A DNA stretch of 64,000 nt from Heliocidaris tuberculata (taxonomy: Eukaryota > Echinodermata > Echinoidea > Camarodonta > Echinometridae): the NCBI GenBank assembly GCA_025618425.1, contig CM046838.1, positions 13,478,010-13,542,009 on the forward strand. The letters are read 5' to 3'. The position numbers and the translations under genes were made by a program. This document shows positions 23,437 to 35,772 of the stretch, in pieces. Each line of letters starts with the position of its first letter. The stretch's first letter is position 1. Below the pieces are notes generated by a model that saw only the letters and a list, made by a program, of their open reading frames with translations, had not been told where the DNA came from and made no database searches.

Positions 23437-23716
23437 CTAAAGATTAAAGACACAAATTATTCCGAAAATTACACACGCAGATTAACTGAATATACAAATT
23501 AACAAAAATAAAATGCTGTCTAACCGAACCACTCTTTTAGACCCGTGTCTCTTATCATTTTGGGAAAAACAAGTAATTGACTAAAGCAAAACTACAAGAC
23601 TAAACCGAGGTATAATCGAGAAGCGGATCCTTGATAATCGGTTTAAAAAAAAAAGGGGGGGGGGGTTGAAATGAAAACCCCCGAAAGTCCACCATACATT
23701 GGAAGCGAATCTAGTC

Positions 23717-24150
23717 TAGGAGCCTGTTCCGAAGAAGTCACCCCATTTTATCCATAGATTGTACCCGCTGAAGTTACTTAGACCACCCAAGTCACTGACA
23801 AAATGGTTGTCAGCCTGACTATAGCTGTCGGGTTCAGCCCCCAGAGCCCTCGAAACAGACCCCAAAGTCAGGTCGTTTTCACCCCATGTACTCCATTCAC
23901 CAAACTTTTTATATTTATATGTCCATTCACCAAACTTATTCAACAGGAAGTCGAATGATTAGAGATTACCAAACGAAAAAAATTGACCAAAATTTCCGTT
24001 GGGATGAGTTGTCAGACGCCACTTAAAAATTGGAGTAAATTTTTGTCCTTGAAGCCCACGGCAAAAACTCTTGTCAGAAGAAATATTACTACACAGTACA
24101 AAAGTATAAAAAAATGAAACAATTGTCAAGGAAAACTGACTCTTTATCAT
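23717..24150. mobile_element. One arm of the 39.5-41.0 kb fold-back family, in intron 1 of copy A
   Basis: Starts AGGAGCCTGTTCCGAAGAAG and continues through CACCCCATTTTA, TTGTCAGCCTGACTATAG, AGACCCCAAAGTCAGGTCG and CACCAAAC, in the same order as the left arm at 39489 onward. The opposite arm is not present, so this is a half element or solo arm. The end near 24.1 kb is approximate. Confidence 0.65.
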
Positions 24151-24484
24151 TAATTCTTGAAAAAATGTTATTTTAAGAATATTGGAATGTAAAAGTTCTA
24201 GGGGACTGCAGTATGTATAGCTCTGGCAGTGTCATCTGCCCATAATCTGCCCATAAGCCCATGTGACGAAGAATGGATATCATGATGTACAGGCATAAAA
24301 ATGATAATAATGAGTATCCCTGTAAACCACCTGTATCCTGAAGCCTATTTATAATTACTCCCATCCTTCTTACTCCTCTCTTTATCTCCTTTTTTTCCTC
24401 TAGTGCTCCCCCTTTCTCTCTAAATATACAATATATTTTTTTTTACTCTCTCTGCCTCTCTTTCTATCTCTGTCTGTCTCTCTC

Positions 24485-24555
24485 TGTCTCTGTCTGTCCT
24501 CTCTCTCTCTCTCTCTCTCTAACACCCACGCACACACACCCACACCCACACCCAT
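24485..24555. repeat. (TC)n and (CA)n simple sequence
   Basis: TC-rich then CACACC-rich tract immediately 3' of the exon 1 donor of copy A. Confidence 0.85.
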
Positions 24556-24568
24556 ACTATCTACTTAC

Positions 24569-24831
24569 CATGGTATCATGGAATCGAATTTCTCGAACTC
24601 TGTGTACTGTCTGTGTATGAAGCTAGACTGCACCTCACCTTCGTCCGTCATCACCTGGTACTCGATCTTATAAACGGGTTCACCACGGAAATCAGCGACG
24701 TCCAAACTGACCACCTCGGCTTGAATCGGACGACCGAAGAGAGCCGGTGGAAAATAGCCACCGCTCGCAGACGACACGAGCACTGCAGCTGTCAAGAACG
24801 CGATCAACATTGCTTGGCGCTCTTTCAACAT
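24569..24831 (-). pseudogene. Methyltransferase copy A, exon 1 (signal peptide)
   Basis: ATG at 24831; residues 1-24 (MLKERQAMLIAFLTAAVLVS and following) form a signal peptide. 263 bp, ends in phase 2 at the donor TG|GTAAGT. Only a few substitutions from copy B. Confidence 0.85.
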
Positions 24832-24889
24832 TTTGAAGAAGAAAGAAAAGAGTTCTAGAATGACGTCAGAAAAGGGCTGATACCTAACC

Positions 24890-26290
24890 GAAAGGGTAAC
24901 TCAAATTGCTATAACGATGGAGAATAATGGTTGCATCGACATAACATATACAGTCTAAACTTGAAATATGTCTGCTGTGTCGTCCTTTTAAATGGACTAG
25001 AAGAAGCACTCTAAATTTATGTAGTCTGGTTACAACTTGGCTGTACAGAGAGGACCGTAAATATAAAGCCTTTCCATCCAAGGTTAACTTATGTAATGAA
25101 GAATAAACTTCTTAGGATGATTGAAGTGCAATGTGATTTTTTAAAAACGTTTATCAGTTTTAATTTTTAATGAACAACAATCTTAATCAGCTGAAAGCAA
25201 AACTCGATCAAGGCTGTAGGAATATCTCAGTCAGAACGTCCACAGATCGACTGATAAATGAATAAAGTTAACGTGACCTTATTTGAATTCAAGTGCAATC
25301 ATTCGTGTATGGTACCCTCAGATCATGATGACACTGTTGAGGAAATAATCATCCATGGCTTGTAAGAATTAACGAAATGAACCTTATGGTACTGTTTCAT
25401 TGTCACGTGAACACTTCTACATAATAGTAAAGAAAGTACTTGGGGGATGGTGTGCTATACCTTTCCATGGTATAAATGTATTATGTTACTTATTGTTAGA
25501 TTCATGCTTCGGTGACAATTGCTTCGCAGTCAATTTCTAACCCTAACCGAATTCTGCACTTCTATTCTGGACCCAACGCTATACCTGAACCTAACCCCAA
25601 TTCTAACCCTAAACCTAAACCTAACTGAAAACCCATTCACCACTCAAGCCTATAACATATATTCAGCACGGAGCAAATGTCGCCGGAGCAAATGTCGTAT
25701 CCTCCTATTAACAAAATAATGATTCTTATAACTATTGTAGCTGACAGTACAGTTTTTTTGACATGGAAGATATGCTCAAGCTTCGAAGGAATGTCGGTAG
25801 TGGAATTACTCAGGAAATGTGCCACATAATCTGAACATTTCAGCTAATTAAGTTATTGACATAACTGTGTAGTGATCTTTGTGACAATTATGGTTGCACA
25901 AAATATCAGGATTCATTACGGCTAAACTGGTTGCAACTTTCAGGCTAAACAGAGAGGATCCTCAATACAAAGCCTTTCCATCCAAAGAATGAAGGTCTTA
26001 TCATGCTTGTCACATGACGGGCAAAGTGACTTTATCAACGTTTATCATTTTTCATGTTTAATTAACAATACTGTAAATCAACTGATAGCAAAACTCGATC
26101 AAGGTAACAAGAATATATCAATCAGAACATCAGCAGATCGACTGATAGATATTCGAATACAGATAATGAATTCAGGTGCAAAAGTTCGGGTATGGTACTC
26201 TTGTCACGGTAACCATGTTGAGGAATTAATCATACATGGCTTGTAAGTTTTAACCACATGAATCTTAAGGTAATGCTTGATTAACACTTC
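24890..26290. repeat. Imperfect ~0.45-kb direct repeat upstream of copy A
   Basis: Blocks at about 25025-25385 and 25935-26275 share ordered phrases: CAGAGAGGA, AAAGCCTTTCCATCCAA, AACGTTTATCA, GCAAAACTCGATCAAGG, CAGATCGACTGATA and CATGGCTTGTAAG. The second copy has an open frame of 85 codons that the first does not preserve, so a gene is not supported. Between them, at about 25541-25630, are degenerate CCTAAC/CCCTAA telomere-like words. Confidence 0.6.
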
Positions 26291-27120
26291 AACACTTCCA
26301 TACGAATGGTAACGGAATTACATTTTTTTTTAGTATGGGGGAGGGGTGGTGGTCTATAATTTTCAGTTGCATAAAAATTGCGACAATTTTTTTTTTCTTG
26401 CCAGCCCTCAAAAAGTCGCTCAAAGAGGGATTAAATGATAAGTGTGCTAATATGAGGCTTTCTTGAAAAATGATTTTACCCTTTTCAAAGAACCATGCTA
26501 GGCAGACCTCCACTGGGTGACAAATGAAAATTACTGGACCCATCATTTTTGCTGATTTCACAGGAATAATGGTTACTCACGATACATTTTTTTTCGCAAA
26601 AAAAAAAAAAAAAAAAAAAATGTGATGGGAGCCCCAACATTCTCATTACCATCAATTTTCAGCCCCCCAACCGCGCCCCCGTCCAACATCCTCTTTCAGA
26701 ATCATGATGCAGCCACTGCCATAATTATCGCTATCAAAATTCGTACGATTGATTTGAAAATTATATTGTCTGTACATAATTATAAGTGACGATAAGATCA
26801 TAATGATTCCAATTCAACCCTTAGACTGTTGATTGATTGACTAATAACTTGAAAAGAGTAAAGTGCAATGTCAGGTGCCCATGCACGTAAGTACCTAAAA
26901 TGACTTTAAGTCTTAATCTTTCATGTCACGTATACGATAAGGAGCAATAAATATTTGTTGCTTATATTAGGGGGCGGTGGCTGTGGATGGTGGTCCCGGC
27001 GAGGGAGCGGAGTGATCGAGGGGGGGGGGGGGGGGTTATGGGAGGGGATTTTCCCCTTCCATGGTAAGGACTTTTTGAAATTTAATGAACTGAAATAGAC
27101 CACTAAGTTCAAGTATATCA
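26291..27120. other. Repeat-rich spacer in the head-to-head interval
   Basis: No gene. Contains a fragment (about 26385-26425) whose complement GAGCGACTTTTTGAGGGCTG recurs at about 31158-31190, an A-run at about 26598-26621 and a G-run at about 27020-27034. Confidence 0.45.
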
Positions 27121-27925
27121 AGTTCAAGTCATTTTATTCAAACCAATCATTTAAACATAGTACAACAATTTTATAAAAAGCATAAGAAGTTAATCATGAA
27201 AGGTTTGGGACCCCAAATAAGCAGAGCTTGTGAAAAGGGGGCCCCTAGATAACATTCAAAACATAAACAAAAATATCGAACAAAAATAAGTAATGTTAAT
27301 AATGAAAAACGTATTTACAATAATAACTAAATGGTATAAGTGGACATGAAGAATCATACACGAAACATACACCTACACGCACACACGCACAAGAACATAC
27401 GCACACACTCACACATTCTACCACACATGGCTTCCCAGGACTCAATCTAAACTACTTTGCAATATTTCAAAAAGATATTTTCGACACATATGTTTGAATC
27501 TAGTCAATGTTGTAGTAGATCTGATGTTTAGCGGTAACTTATTCCATTCTTTGATACAAACAGTTACAAAAGAGTTAAGAGCAGTCTGTGTTCTTGCATA
27601 CGGTTGACGAATAAGATTTCTCTGACCTGTATTGTAATTATGGATGACAGAGTTAGAAACCAATGCATCTTTCAAAAATGAATAATGATTGGATTGGGAT
27701 TTGAACATGAATATCAAACAATTCATAGAAACCAATTTTTCAAAAGGTAAAATATTAACTTCCAGAAATAATGGTATACTTGGACTTCTATAGTATGAAT
27801 TTGTAATAAACCTAAAAACTTTTTTCTGAAGGACTAGTAACTTATTTATATGGCACCTATAAGTACTTCCCCACGCAACATTACAATACGAAAACGAAAA
27901 TTGGTGAACGTTGCCAGCATCCGAT
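27121..27925 (-). mobile_element. 5'-truncated non-LTR retrotransposon (3' end of ORF2)
   Basis: On the minus strand an open frame from about 27900 to the stop at 27442 encodes the C-terminal end of a LINE ORF2-type protein: SYCNVAWGSTYRCHINKL, then NYNTGQRNLIRQPYART, then VCIKEWNKLPLNIRS and a final FKHMCRKYLFE. This pattern is typical of the post-reverse-transcriptase region in CR1/L2/RTE-like elements. A 3' UTR follows and ends in a short TCAAGTTCAAG tail repeat at about 27115-27130. The reverse transcriptase itself is missing. Confidence 0.75.
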
Positions 27926-28404
27926 ACGATATTAAAAAAAAAAAAAAAATACGCAGCAAATCAGAATCTATCCACTAGTTCTTATTAAGGCTTGTTTCGT
28001 TTGTTTTAAGATTCTTTCATTACTTCCATTTTCAAAATAACATCTTCACAATAATCAAAGTTAGATAACATAAACAAGTATATTCATATGCCAGAATCAT
28101 ATGTGCAAACTTGTATAATCATGACAAATGTTTGTACAACAAACGAACTGATAACAATAAGTCAAATAACCATAACATTTTACCAGCACAATCATATGCA
28201 TATTGTTATTTCATGAAAGCTTATACTTAAACTATTTTTAAAAAGAAAGGAAAGAAAGAAACAGAAAAAATAAGAAAGTACCCTCCTAACTCCCACCCCT
28301 ACCCGCTAACACCCCTAGCCTTCTCTCCGTCTCCCCCTTAAAAAAAGGCCGGTATTGTTCTGTTTCATATTTGCAACTTGCAGTTCGGAATTATTGTGTT
28401 ATAA

Positions 28405-28704
28405 CCCTGCCGGTAAGAACACAATGTCCCACAGTGTGTTCACAGTGTGTTCACATAGTCGACTGTGTGAAGATGTGATTCACAATGTTAAAACGCTCGA
28501 ATTAATCAGTGTTATGATGATTTCACACTGTGGACTCCTCCACAGTGTGGTTTACCACAGAGTGTTCACATAGTGATGTTCGATTCACAGTGTGAATTTC
28601 CTCGCTCACAGTGTGAAGATGTAATTCACAATGTTAAAACGCTCGAATTTAACAGTGTGAGGATGATTTCACACTGTGGCACACTGTGTTCTTTCCGGGC
28701 AGGG
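28405..28704. mobile_element. 300-bp MITE with inverted ends, rich in CACAGTGTG
   Basis: The left end CCCTGCCGGTAAGAACACA is matched in inverse by the right end TGTGTTCTTTCCGGGCAGGG. Inside, a block (GTGAAGATGT..TTCACAATGTTAAAACGCTC) occurs twice about 147 bp apart. The word content resembles the 6.8-8.4 kb satellite. Confidence 0.75.
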
Positions 28705-28759
28705 AATGCACACTTCGCTCCCCAAATTATTTATACGAACGTCAGCAATATGTCTGTAT

Positions 28760-29475
28760 TGAAAATTGCATGTCGCATTTTGTATATAAATGACTTTCAT
28801 AGATCATCAAATTCATTGAATTTTATCATGTATGCAGATGACACAAATCTGTTGTGTTTTTTTTTTGCATAAAAGCCTAGAAACTTTATGTAATGTGATT
28901 AATTCTGAACTGGATTCAGTTGCAATATGGATTAAGACTAACAAGTTATCACTAAATCTAGAAAAAAAAAAACAAATTATATTTTATTTAGTAATACTTT
29001 TAACGAACTACCTCAGCCGATTTTAGATAATACACAAATACAGAAGGTGACTGAAACAAAATTTCTAGGCACTATAATAGATAATAAACTTTCATGGAAG
29101 CATCATATTGATAATGTATGTAAATTGATACCCAGAAACATTGGTATGATTAATAAACTCAAATAGTCCTTTCCGCCAAACATTCTTTTATCATTATACT
29201 CCACACTGGTTTTACCATATCTTAATTATGGAATATTAGCATGGGGAAACAGTGCGGCATGCCTATTAGACAGAGGGTTTTTTATAACAGAAAAGGCTAT
29301 GCGAATTATAAGTAATGTTAATTATCGCCACCACACAGATGATCTATTTCACTCTAATAATGTACTAAAAATTTATGAGATTTTCCGCCTCAATCTTGCT
29401 GCACTTATGTTTCAGTATCATAACCATGAATTGCCCACTGTCTTCAATAATATATTTACAGTATAGTATATTTAC
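28760..29475 (+). mobile_element. Decayed non-LTR reverse transcriptase fragment
   Basis: Translation across frames gives LYINDF, the catalytic motif YADDTN at about 28830, WIKTNKLSLN, then KFLGTIIDNKLSWKHHID and LPYLNYGILAWGN, the standard order of the LINE RT palm and thumb. A frameshift lies in the T-run at about 28857-28867 and an in-frame TAG at about 29165, so it is dead. Confidence 0.85.
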
Positions 29476-29879
29476 TATAATTATTATGAGTCATGCGCGG
29501 TGTGGTCAATACCAAGAATCTCATATCAGTGAATAAAAACGGTGGAATGTCTAGAGCAGGATGTTTATGATACAAAATGGCACAATTCATGAGAAGATAA
29601 GTAAGAAGGAAGAGACCAAGAAATAGAAAGTAAGATGATGGAAGAAACTAGATGATGCAATCCGTATAATGTACTACATCTAAAATATACATCTAGCATG
29701 TCAATACACTACATTATGCATTTTAACTACTAAATAAATTCTCTCCCAGTTCAAATCTTTTTAAATCATCAAGATGATCGATCCCGGCTAAATTTCGAGC
29801 GGATCCCTGCTAAACTTCTCGTTTTTAAAAATCTAGTATTATTAATTTGTCTTTCTCCTTCTCCACTTCGTATCTGTTC

Positions 29880-30150
29880 TTCAAGATTCAAGATTCAAGA
29901 TTCAAGATTCATTTCTTTTTCGATACCAGTTCATAAATCATATAAAGTATTTACATTGTAGAAGAAACTCATCATTCAAACATAACGCATATGGACTTGG
30001 TTTTACATATTGTTTTCTAAAATAAATGTTATAACAGAGAGAGGTTTACACACATTTCAATTGTTTCTTGATAATAATAAACGAAAAGGTAACGAAAGGG
30101 AACTAGCAGAGAAGCGGAGCTTGTAAATAGCATGTTCCCAATTAAAAAAC
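29880..30150 (-). mobile_element. 3' end of a LINE with (TGAATCT)n tail
   Basis: Four units of a 7-bp repeat (plus-strand CAAGATT) form the terminus at about 29880-29910. The adjoining sequence has GCGGAGCTTGTAAATAGC, similar to GCAGAGCTTGTGAAAAGG in the 27.1-27.9 kb element, so both appear to be related 3' UTRs. Confidence 0.6.
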
Positions 30151-30366
30151 ATTATAATTATGTACATGACTCAGAAATCTCATCGTTGTTTTTTGTTTTG
30201 TTTTTAGTATTTGTTTGTTTTTTTACACATAGTATACGTTAAGTAACTAACTTAAATAATAAAAACACAAAGGCTCACCTAGATGAAGAAGCAGATGGGG
30301 AGGGACAGGTTGATAGAGGAAAAGAGATGAAATCAGGAAAGGGAGTGAGAAAAAGGGGAATAAATC

Positions 30367-30369
<3 letters not shown>

Positions 30370-30399
<30 letters not shown>
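30370..30399. repeat. Poly(A) tract
   Basis: About 30 consecutive A. Confidence 0.95.
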
Positions 30400-30401
<2 letters not shown>

Positions 30402-31020
30402 ACTTTTCTCATCCCATCGTTTCCTTTCTCATCCCATCGTTTCCTTTCTCGTCTTCTCTTCTTCGCATTTGAAAGTTCCTCTCTTTTATACTAATCACTT
30501 ATTATCTTCTTTTTGCTCCGTTTCCGTCTCTGTCTTGTCAAGTTCTCTCCCCACGCTTTATAATTATCACCATTCAGTTATTTGTTTCTCGCCTCTCCCC
30601 TCAAACCATAAAGGCAAAACTTTGTGATTGGCGTCCGTCACGTCTCTATTTTCGACTTTGTCCATTGTACTGTATTTGAGTTTTAAAGTGTTTGTTTTAA
30701 AGCATGTATATTGTTTATTGTCAAATTTGAAGTCTCAAAGGCACTAAAAGCAACGCAAACTTGAAATGTATTACATGGTTTCTTCTACTTCAGCCGAAGA
30801 TGGAAGGTTATTTTTTATCTGGAGGCTTAAGTGGGAGTACTGGGAAGATAAAAGCTAAAAATAACGACCCACTAACAACGACATGGGTTAGCACGCCACC
30901 GAAACAACGACTGCTCAAATTTTTAAACTATGAGCTGAGAAAGCAGTGGGTGAGGTTGATCGAAACTACAAGCTAGCGTAACATCGAAATTAAATGTGTC
31001 CGCACCACTAGCGTAGCTGA
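30400..31020. other. Intergenic DNA
   Basis: No supported gene. Contains a duplicated TTTCTCATCCCATCGTTTCC phrase at about 30404-30446. Confidence 0.35.
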
Positions 31021-31390
31021 GGGGGGGGGGGGGGGGGGGCAGGGGGCAAACTGCCCGCCTGACAACTTTTCCTGCCCATATTTTTTTTGTTTGAGAATTT
31101 TTTTTTTGCTTGCTTGTCAGAGAATTATGGAGGAAAACATGTAATAACCCCCCACCCCCACTGAGCGACTTTTGGAGGGCTGGCAAGAAGAAAAAAATAC
31201 GGGTCTCCCTTCAAACAGAATTTGAGAATTGACAATTTTTTTTTTTTTTTTTTTTGGGGGGGGGTTGCTTGTCAGAGAATTATGGAGGACAACATCTGAT
31301 AACCCCCCCCCCCCCACACACACACACACACACATACTGAGCGAATTTTTTGAGGCCTGGCGAAAAAAAAATTGTCGCCACCCATTTTGA
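31005..31390. mobile_element. Poly(G)-bounded MITE with internal duplication
   Basis: Begins ACTAGCGTAGCTGAGGGG with a ~19-nt G-run. The phrase TTGCTTGTCAGAGAATTATG and a following TGATAACCCCC / GAGCGA..GGCTGGCGA block occur twice (about 31110-31195 and 31264-31380). Non-coding. Confidence 0.6.
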
Positions 31391-31490
31391 ATAGTAGAGG
31401 TGTCGTAGTCGAGTGGTATAAACGTGTGACTGGAAATTCGAAAATCGTGATTCGATCCCCGGCATGGCACTTATGTCCTTTTATCTACAT
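31391..31490 (+). mobile_element. Truncated tRNA-derived SINE
   Basis: TAGAGGTGTCGTAGTCGAGTGG (A-box region) and GATTCGATCCCCGG (B box at about 31449) match the head of the SINE at 11719; the body is missing. Confidence 0.8.
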
Positions 31491-31887
31491 TGCTCTTTTA
31501 TGGTACATATCAAATAAATGATGTTTGACATATTAATACAAACGTGTGTGTGTATGTGTGTTTGATTCTTTTAAAAAATACAGAGACGGGGGTACAATCC
31601 CCCCCCCCCCCATCCCCTGAGTTCGACTCCCTTGACAAGAAGGCTTTAAATTCAGAGCCATCAGTTGTACAACTCAAGGACGGGAACGGAACTTGTCAAA
31701 CAAAGATGCTCTGACTAATTTAGAAGCTATCTGCTCGAATGTACTTCGTATGTTTTCCTTACACTTGAACAATTACAATTTACTAGCGTCAGTGCAATTC
31801 GATTTCAATTCAGTGAGAAGTCAGAACTTTTCTGATACTAAATCATTATTTAATTTTTTTTTAAATAGTCATCATTATTTTATAAAA

Positions 31888-32150
31888 ATGTTAAAGTGGC
31901 GCCAAGCAATACTGATCGCGCTCTTGACAGCTGCAGTGCTCGTGTCGTCTGCGAGCGGTGGCTACTTTCCACCGGCTCTCTTCGGTCGTCCGATCCAAGC
32001 CAAGGTGGTCAGCTTGGACGTCGCTGATTTCCGTGGTGAACCCGTTTACAAGATCGAGTACCAGGTGATGACGGACGAAGGTGAGGTGCAGTCTAGCTTC
32101 ATACACAGACAGTACACAGAGTTCGAGAAATTCGATTCCATGTTACCATG
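31888..32150 (+). CDS. Methyltransferase copy B, exon 1 (signal peptide)
   Basis: ATG at 31888, donor TG|GTAAGT, ends in phase 2. Open sequence continues upstream, but the ATG aligns with copy A and begins the signal peptide. Confidence 0.87.
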
Positions 32151-32256
32151 GTAAGTACTACAAAGAAATATTTAGAAAGAGGGAGAAAAAAGAGAAAGAG
32201 GGAGGGATGGGCGTGAGAGAGATGATGAGAGACTTGGAAGGACGGAGATAGACACG

Positions 32257-32290
<34 letters not shown>

Positions 32291-35200
32291 TGGATATGTC
32301 TGCTGTGTATTCTGATTTTTTTAAAACAAATTAGAGCTGTGGTTTTCTTATTCAGCCTGATAAATTTCATAATGGCCTTTGTTCAAATCCATGGTCGGAG
32401 TGGGCAGCAATAAATGGTGTATCCAGGATTCTCTGACCGATGGCACAGTTATGTGTGTCCTAAACCACATTTTCAGAGCCATATTAATGTCTTAAACTAA
32501 ATATCTGTAACAACAACAACAGCAACAACAAGGAGGATGACGACGATGATGTAATAATAATAATAAGAAGAAGAAGAAGAACAGCAACAACAATAATAAC
32601 AACAACATCAACGACGACAACAACAATGATGATGATAAATCTTAAATTTGCCAGTGGGGTAGAAGAGTGGAGAGAAAGGTATCCATTTGAATATCGGTAG
32701 ATTTTGGCCGGGGACAGTACAGGTAGCCTCTGTGCTCCATAAATTTACCTCTGGTATCCATCATGTTGAAATTTGTGTAATCTGTCTTAACGTCCGTAGG
32801 TACCATGAGATAAATCTACCTGGTAGGCCGAGCGCTTCAGTCAGCCTACTCAACGATTACCTTCACCGCGTCATCTCCAGAGCTTCCCTGGTCGACAACC
32901 AGGTCTTCCACGACTTCCTCGGTATCAACTGGGATGGGAACGAGATCGACTACTTTACCAACTTCATCACGTTCATGGAGATGATTCTAGTCGATCGTTT
33001 ACCCGCCTTCCAGCCAGAACCACCCGTATTTGAAACTCTGGAAGATGGGTTTGGTCCCATCACTGCATTTGAGAACTATCTATTCGTACAGGTAAATGGC
33101 ATTAATCCCCAAAGGCAAGTTATCAATGACTCGTAGTGTAACCAAACGTATAAGTAATATAGTTTAAAGATAATACTATTATTATCCATGGATATATATG
33201 TAGTACGATATGAGTTGCATATCGGGACACTTAAACAAAAAATATTTGCCGTAGGATTTTACGCAAATTATGCATCAATATAAGTTCATCCTGTTGGTAA
33301 AATACAATTGCCAACATATTTTTTGAAAGTTTCATTAAAAAAAAACTTGCATGCAAAACTGTTCGATTTGCTGTTTGGAAAACTCTGACCTGATAACCAA
33401 CCTGTCCGGACACTTTCATTCAGTGATGTAATCTTCGTAAGATATAATGCTGTTGGTATTATGAAATGAGCAGGCATGATGAAAAAAAAATTATGAAAAA
33501 AACTTCGTGTATCAAATGGTTATGCAAATGTGTTAAAAAAAAGGATCGCAAAAAGGTATAATTATCTGAATGTAATAAAAATAAGATTATGTGATATATT
33601 TTAAAGGCTTTCAGACGCGACGAGTTTCCATTGGATGAGTACATCCAGTATATGAGACAATGGATGGACACTACTCCATCTTACATAGGCGATGCAGGAG
33701 ATGCTGATGTATGGGCTCCAGGGGTTACTGAAATGGTCAAGATGCCTTACCACTACACCAAGACATATGTCCACTTTCAACCCGAGTAAGTTATAGGCAA
33801 CAAGTCCACTTTAACTCCATAACGGTGTAAAGATGAATTTGTTTAAACATGAACATGATGAAATAGACACGAAAATAAAGGCTCACCATTTTATAAGGTC
33901 ATATTCAAAGCAAAAAGAATTTTCTAAAGTCAGTATTTAAAGCAAAACAAGAATCTTTCAAGGCAAAAAAATAAAATAGATAAATAAAACATGCGGGATG
34001 AAATTCATCTCCCCATGGATGATATTCTTACTTTACCCCTTCATAAAACATGAATCGTGTTTCTGAAAATTGTGTACACTTGCCAAGAATAATGAAAGGC
34101 ACAGTAGGGCCTACATTTTATTGACCACTTATCGCATTTCCCATTCAGTCTTCCTTATCCTTTTCTTGGACATCATTCAGTGGTTACCTGGACCCTCGTA
34201 GTGTACGTCTATCCTACATGACCAACAACAAGTACAACTTCTTGAATGAGGATCTGATTAAAACATGGGTGAAAGACCTTCATGGAAGTCACACCCCAGT
34301 CAAGAGAGTCCTAGATATCGGATCAGGATGTTGCTACAGCTCCCTCGCTTACGGAGAACTTTATCCGAACGCAGAAGTCATTGGCATTGATCTTGCAGCT
34401 CCCCCTGTCAGGTAGTTTAAAGTTTGAATTTCATTTGTTCCACAGTTACATCCAAAACATAATCATGATTCGTACAAGGTGATAAGTCGGTTTAAAAAAC
34501 AATACCGATAAATAGATATAATGATTCAGTTATAATGTACAGTAAACGACGAGTAAGTTTCGTAGGAATACAATAATTTATAGATTGCAAATTGAGAATG
34601 TAAATTGTGAATAGCCTAAATAAAAAAACCCCAGAGCTTTTACATGTTTACGCTCCTGTATAGAGTAGTGTAAGATATTTATATAATATTAATGATTGGT
34701 AATCATGGTGATGGTCTGTATATGAATTAATATATAATAACAAGCGAAACGGCAAAAGGTAGGCTATACACATGTGACCATATATTTAGATAGAAATATA
34801 TATAGTTAGATAGAAAGATAGAGATAGATAGGTAGGTAGATAGAGCTAGATAGACAGATAAGTAGATAGAGCTAGATAGACAGATATATATAGGTAGATA
34901 TATGGATAGATAGATATATAGATAGAAGATAGATAGATATAGATAGGCAGATATATGGATAGATCGATGAGTAGATAAATGTAAACAACTGGTGAATAAA
35001 TGTCGCTCCCTATTAAATAGCGTTTAATTTAACAAATTTCACATTTGCCGACGAGGGTTAAGGAAAAAAAAAAAAAATATATATATACATATATATAATA
35101 TATATGAAAGGTCGTAGAGCTTTGCGATTTTCCAACATCCTATGAAAACTCGAAATTTACCTACACACCAATTGTTAATGGGGATGTCTCACCCAACACC

Positions 35201-35741
35201 CCATTCTATTTAGCAACACACTTGTCTTTACAGGTTCCAGAGACACGACAGAGTGATTCAGGAATTAGCTGAAAATTTTGCGTTTTTTGTAGTGTGAATA
35301 TTTTCATCTTGTAATTCAGTCACTTAAAAATCTTTGGGCATATATTAGACGTGTTATAATATATCGTTACAGGTTTATTACCCTTTTTTGTAGAATCAAC
35401 ACCGACTGATGAACATCAAATATATATTTACACAACCACAACTTTGTTTATGATTGACAAATATTCATTAAAGCAAATTGCAATATCGTTATCTTTGCAC
35501 GAAACCACAATCCTACATGTAGGTCAAAGTTTACATATCTTACAAAGTTAAGGAAGAACAAACAATATCATAATATGATGACATAATGCGCTGTTTCTTG
35601 GGCACGTGGTCTTATATAAGGTACGGTAATTACATATGATTTCGGGTTCAAAGGAAACTTTCTTGAGCTACTGTATCCAGTTGCGTATAGCCAAAGGGGG
35701 CGTGGAGGCACGAGCCCCCGTCAAATGGCAACCCCCCCCCC

Positions 35742-35772
<31 letters not shown>

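Larger units (their letters stand above)
17890..24831 (-). pseudogene. Secreted-type class I SAM-dependent methyltransferase, copy A, broken by two 8-bp insertions
   Basis: Six exons on the minus strand (24831-24569, 23436-23137, 22439-22261, 21586-21356, 18605-18386, 18113-17890) match the intact plus-strand copy at 31888-38123 exon by exon. Exons 1, 3, 4 and 6 are identical in length to their counterparts. Exons 2 and 5 are each exactly 8 bp longer, and each extra 8 bp shifts the frame: with conserved splice sites, translation terminates early in exon 2, and the exon 5 change alone would also give a premature TGA. The coding sequence is otherwise well preserved, with signal peptide, motif I region ILDIGSGCC and post-motif LKPGG, so inactivation looks recent. 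It might be a polymorphic or allelic defect. If sequencing errors explain both sites, this would be a functional gene. It stands head to head with copy B. Confidence 0.8.
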
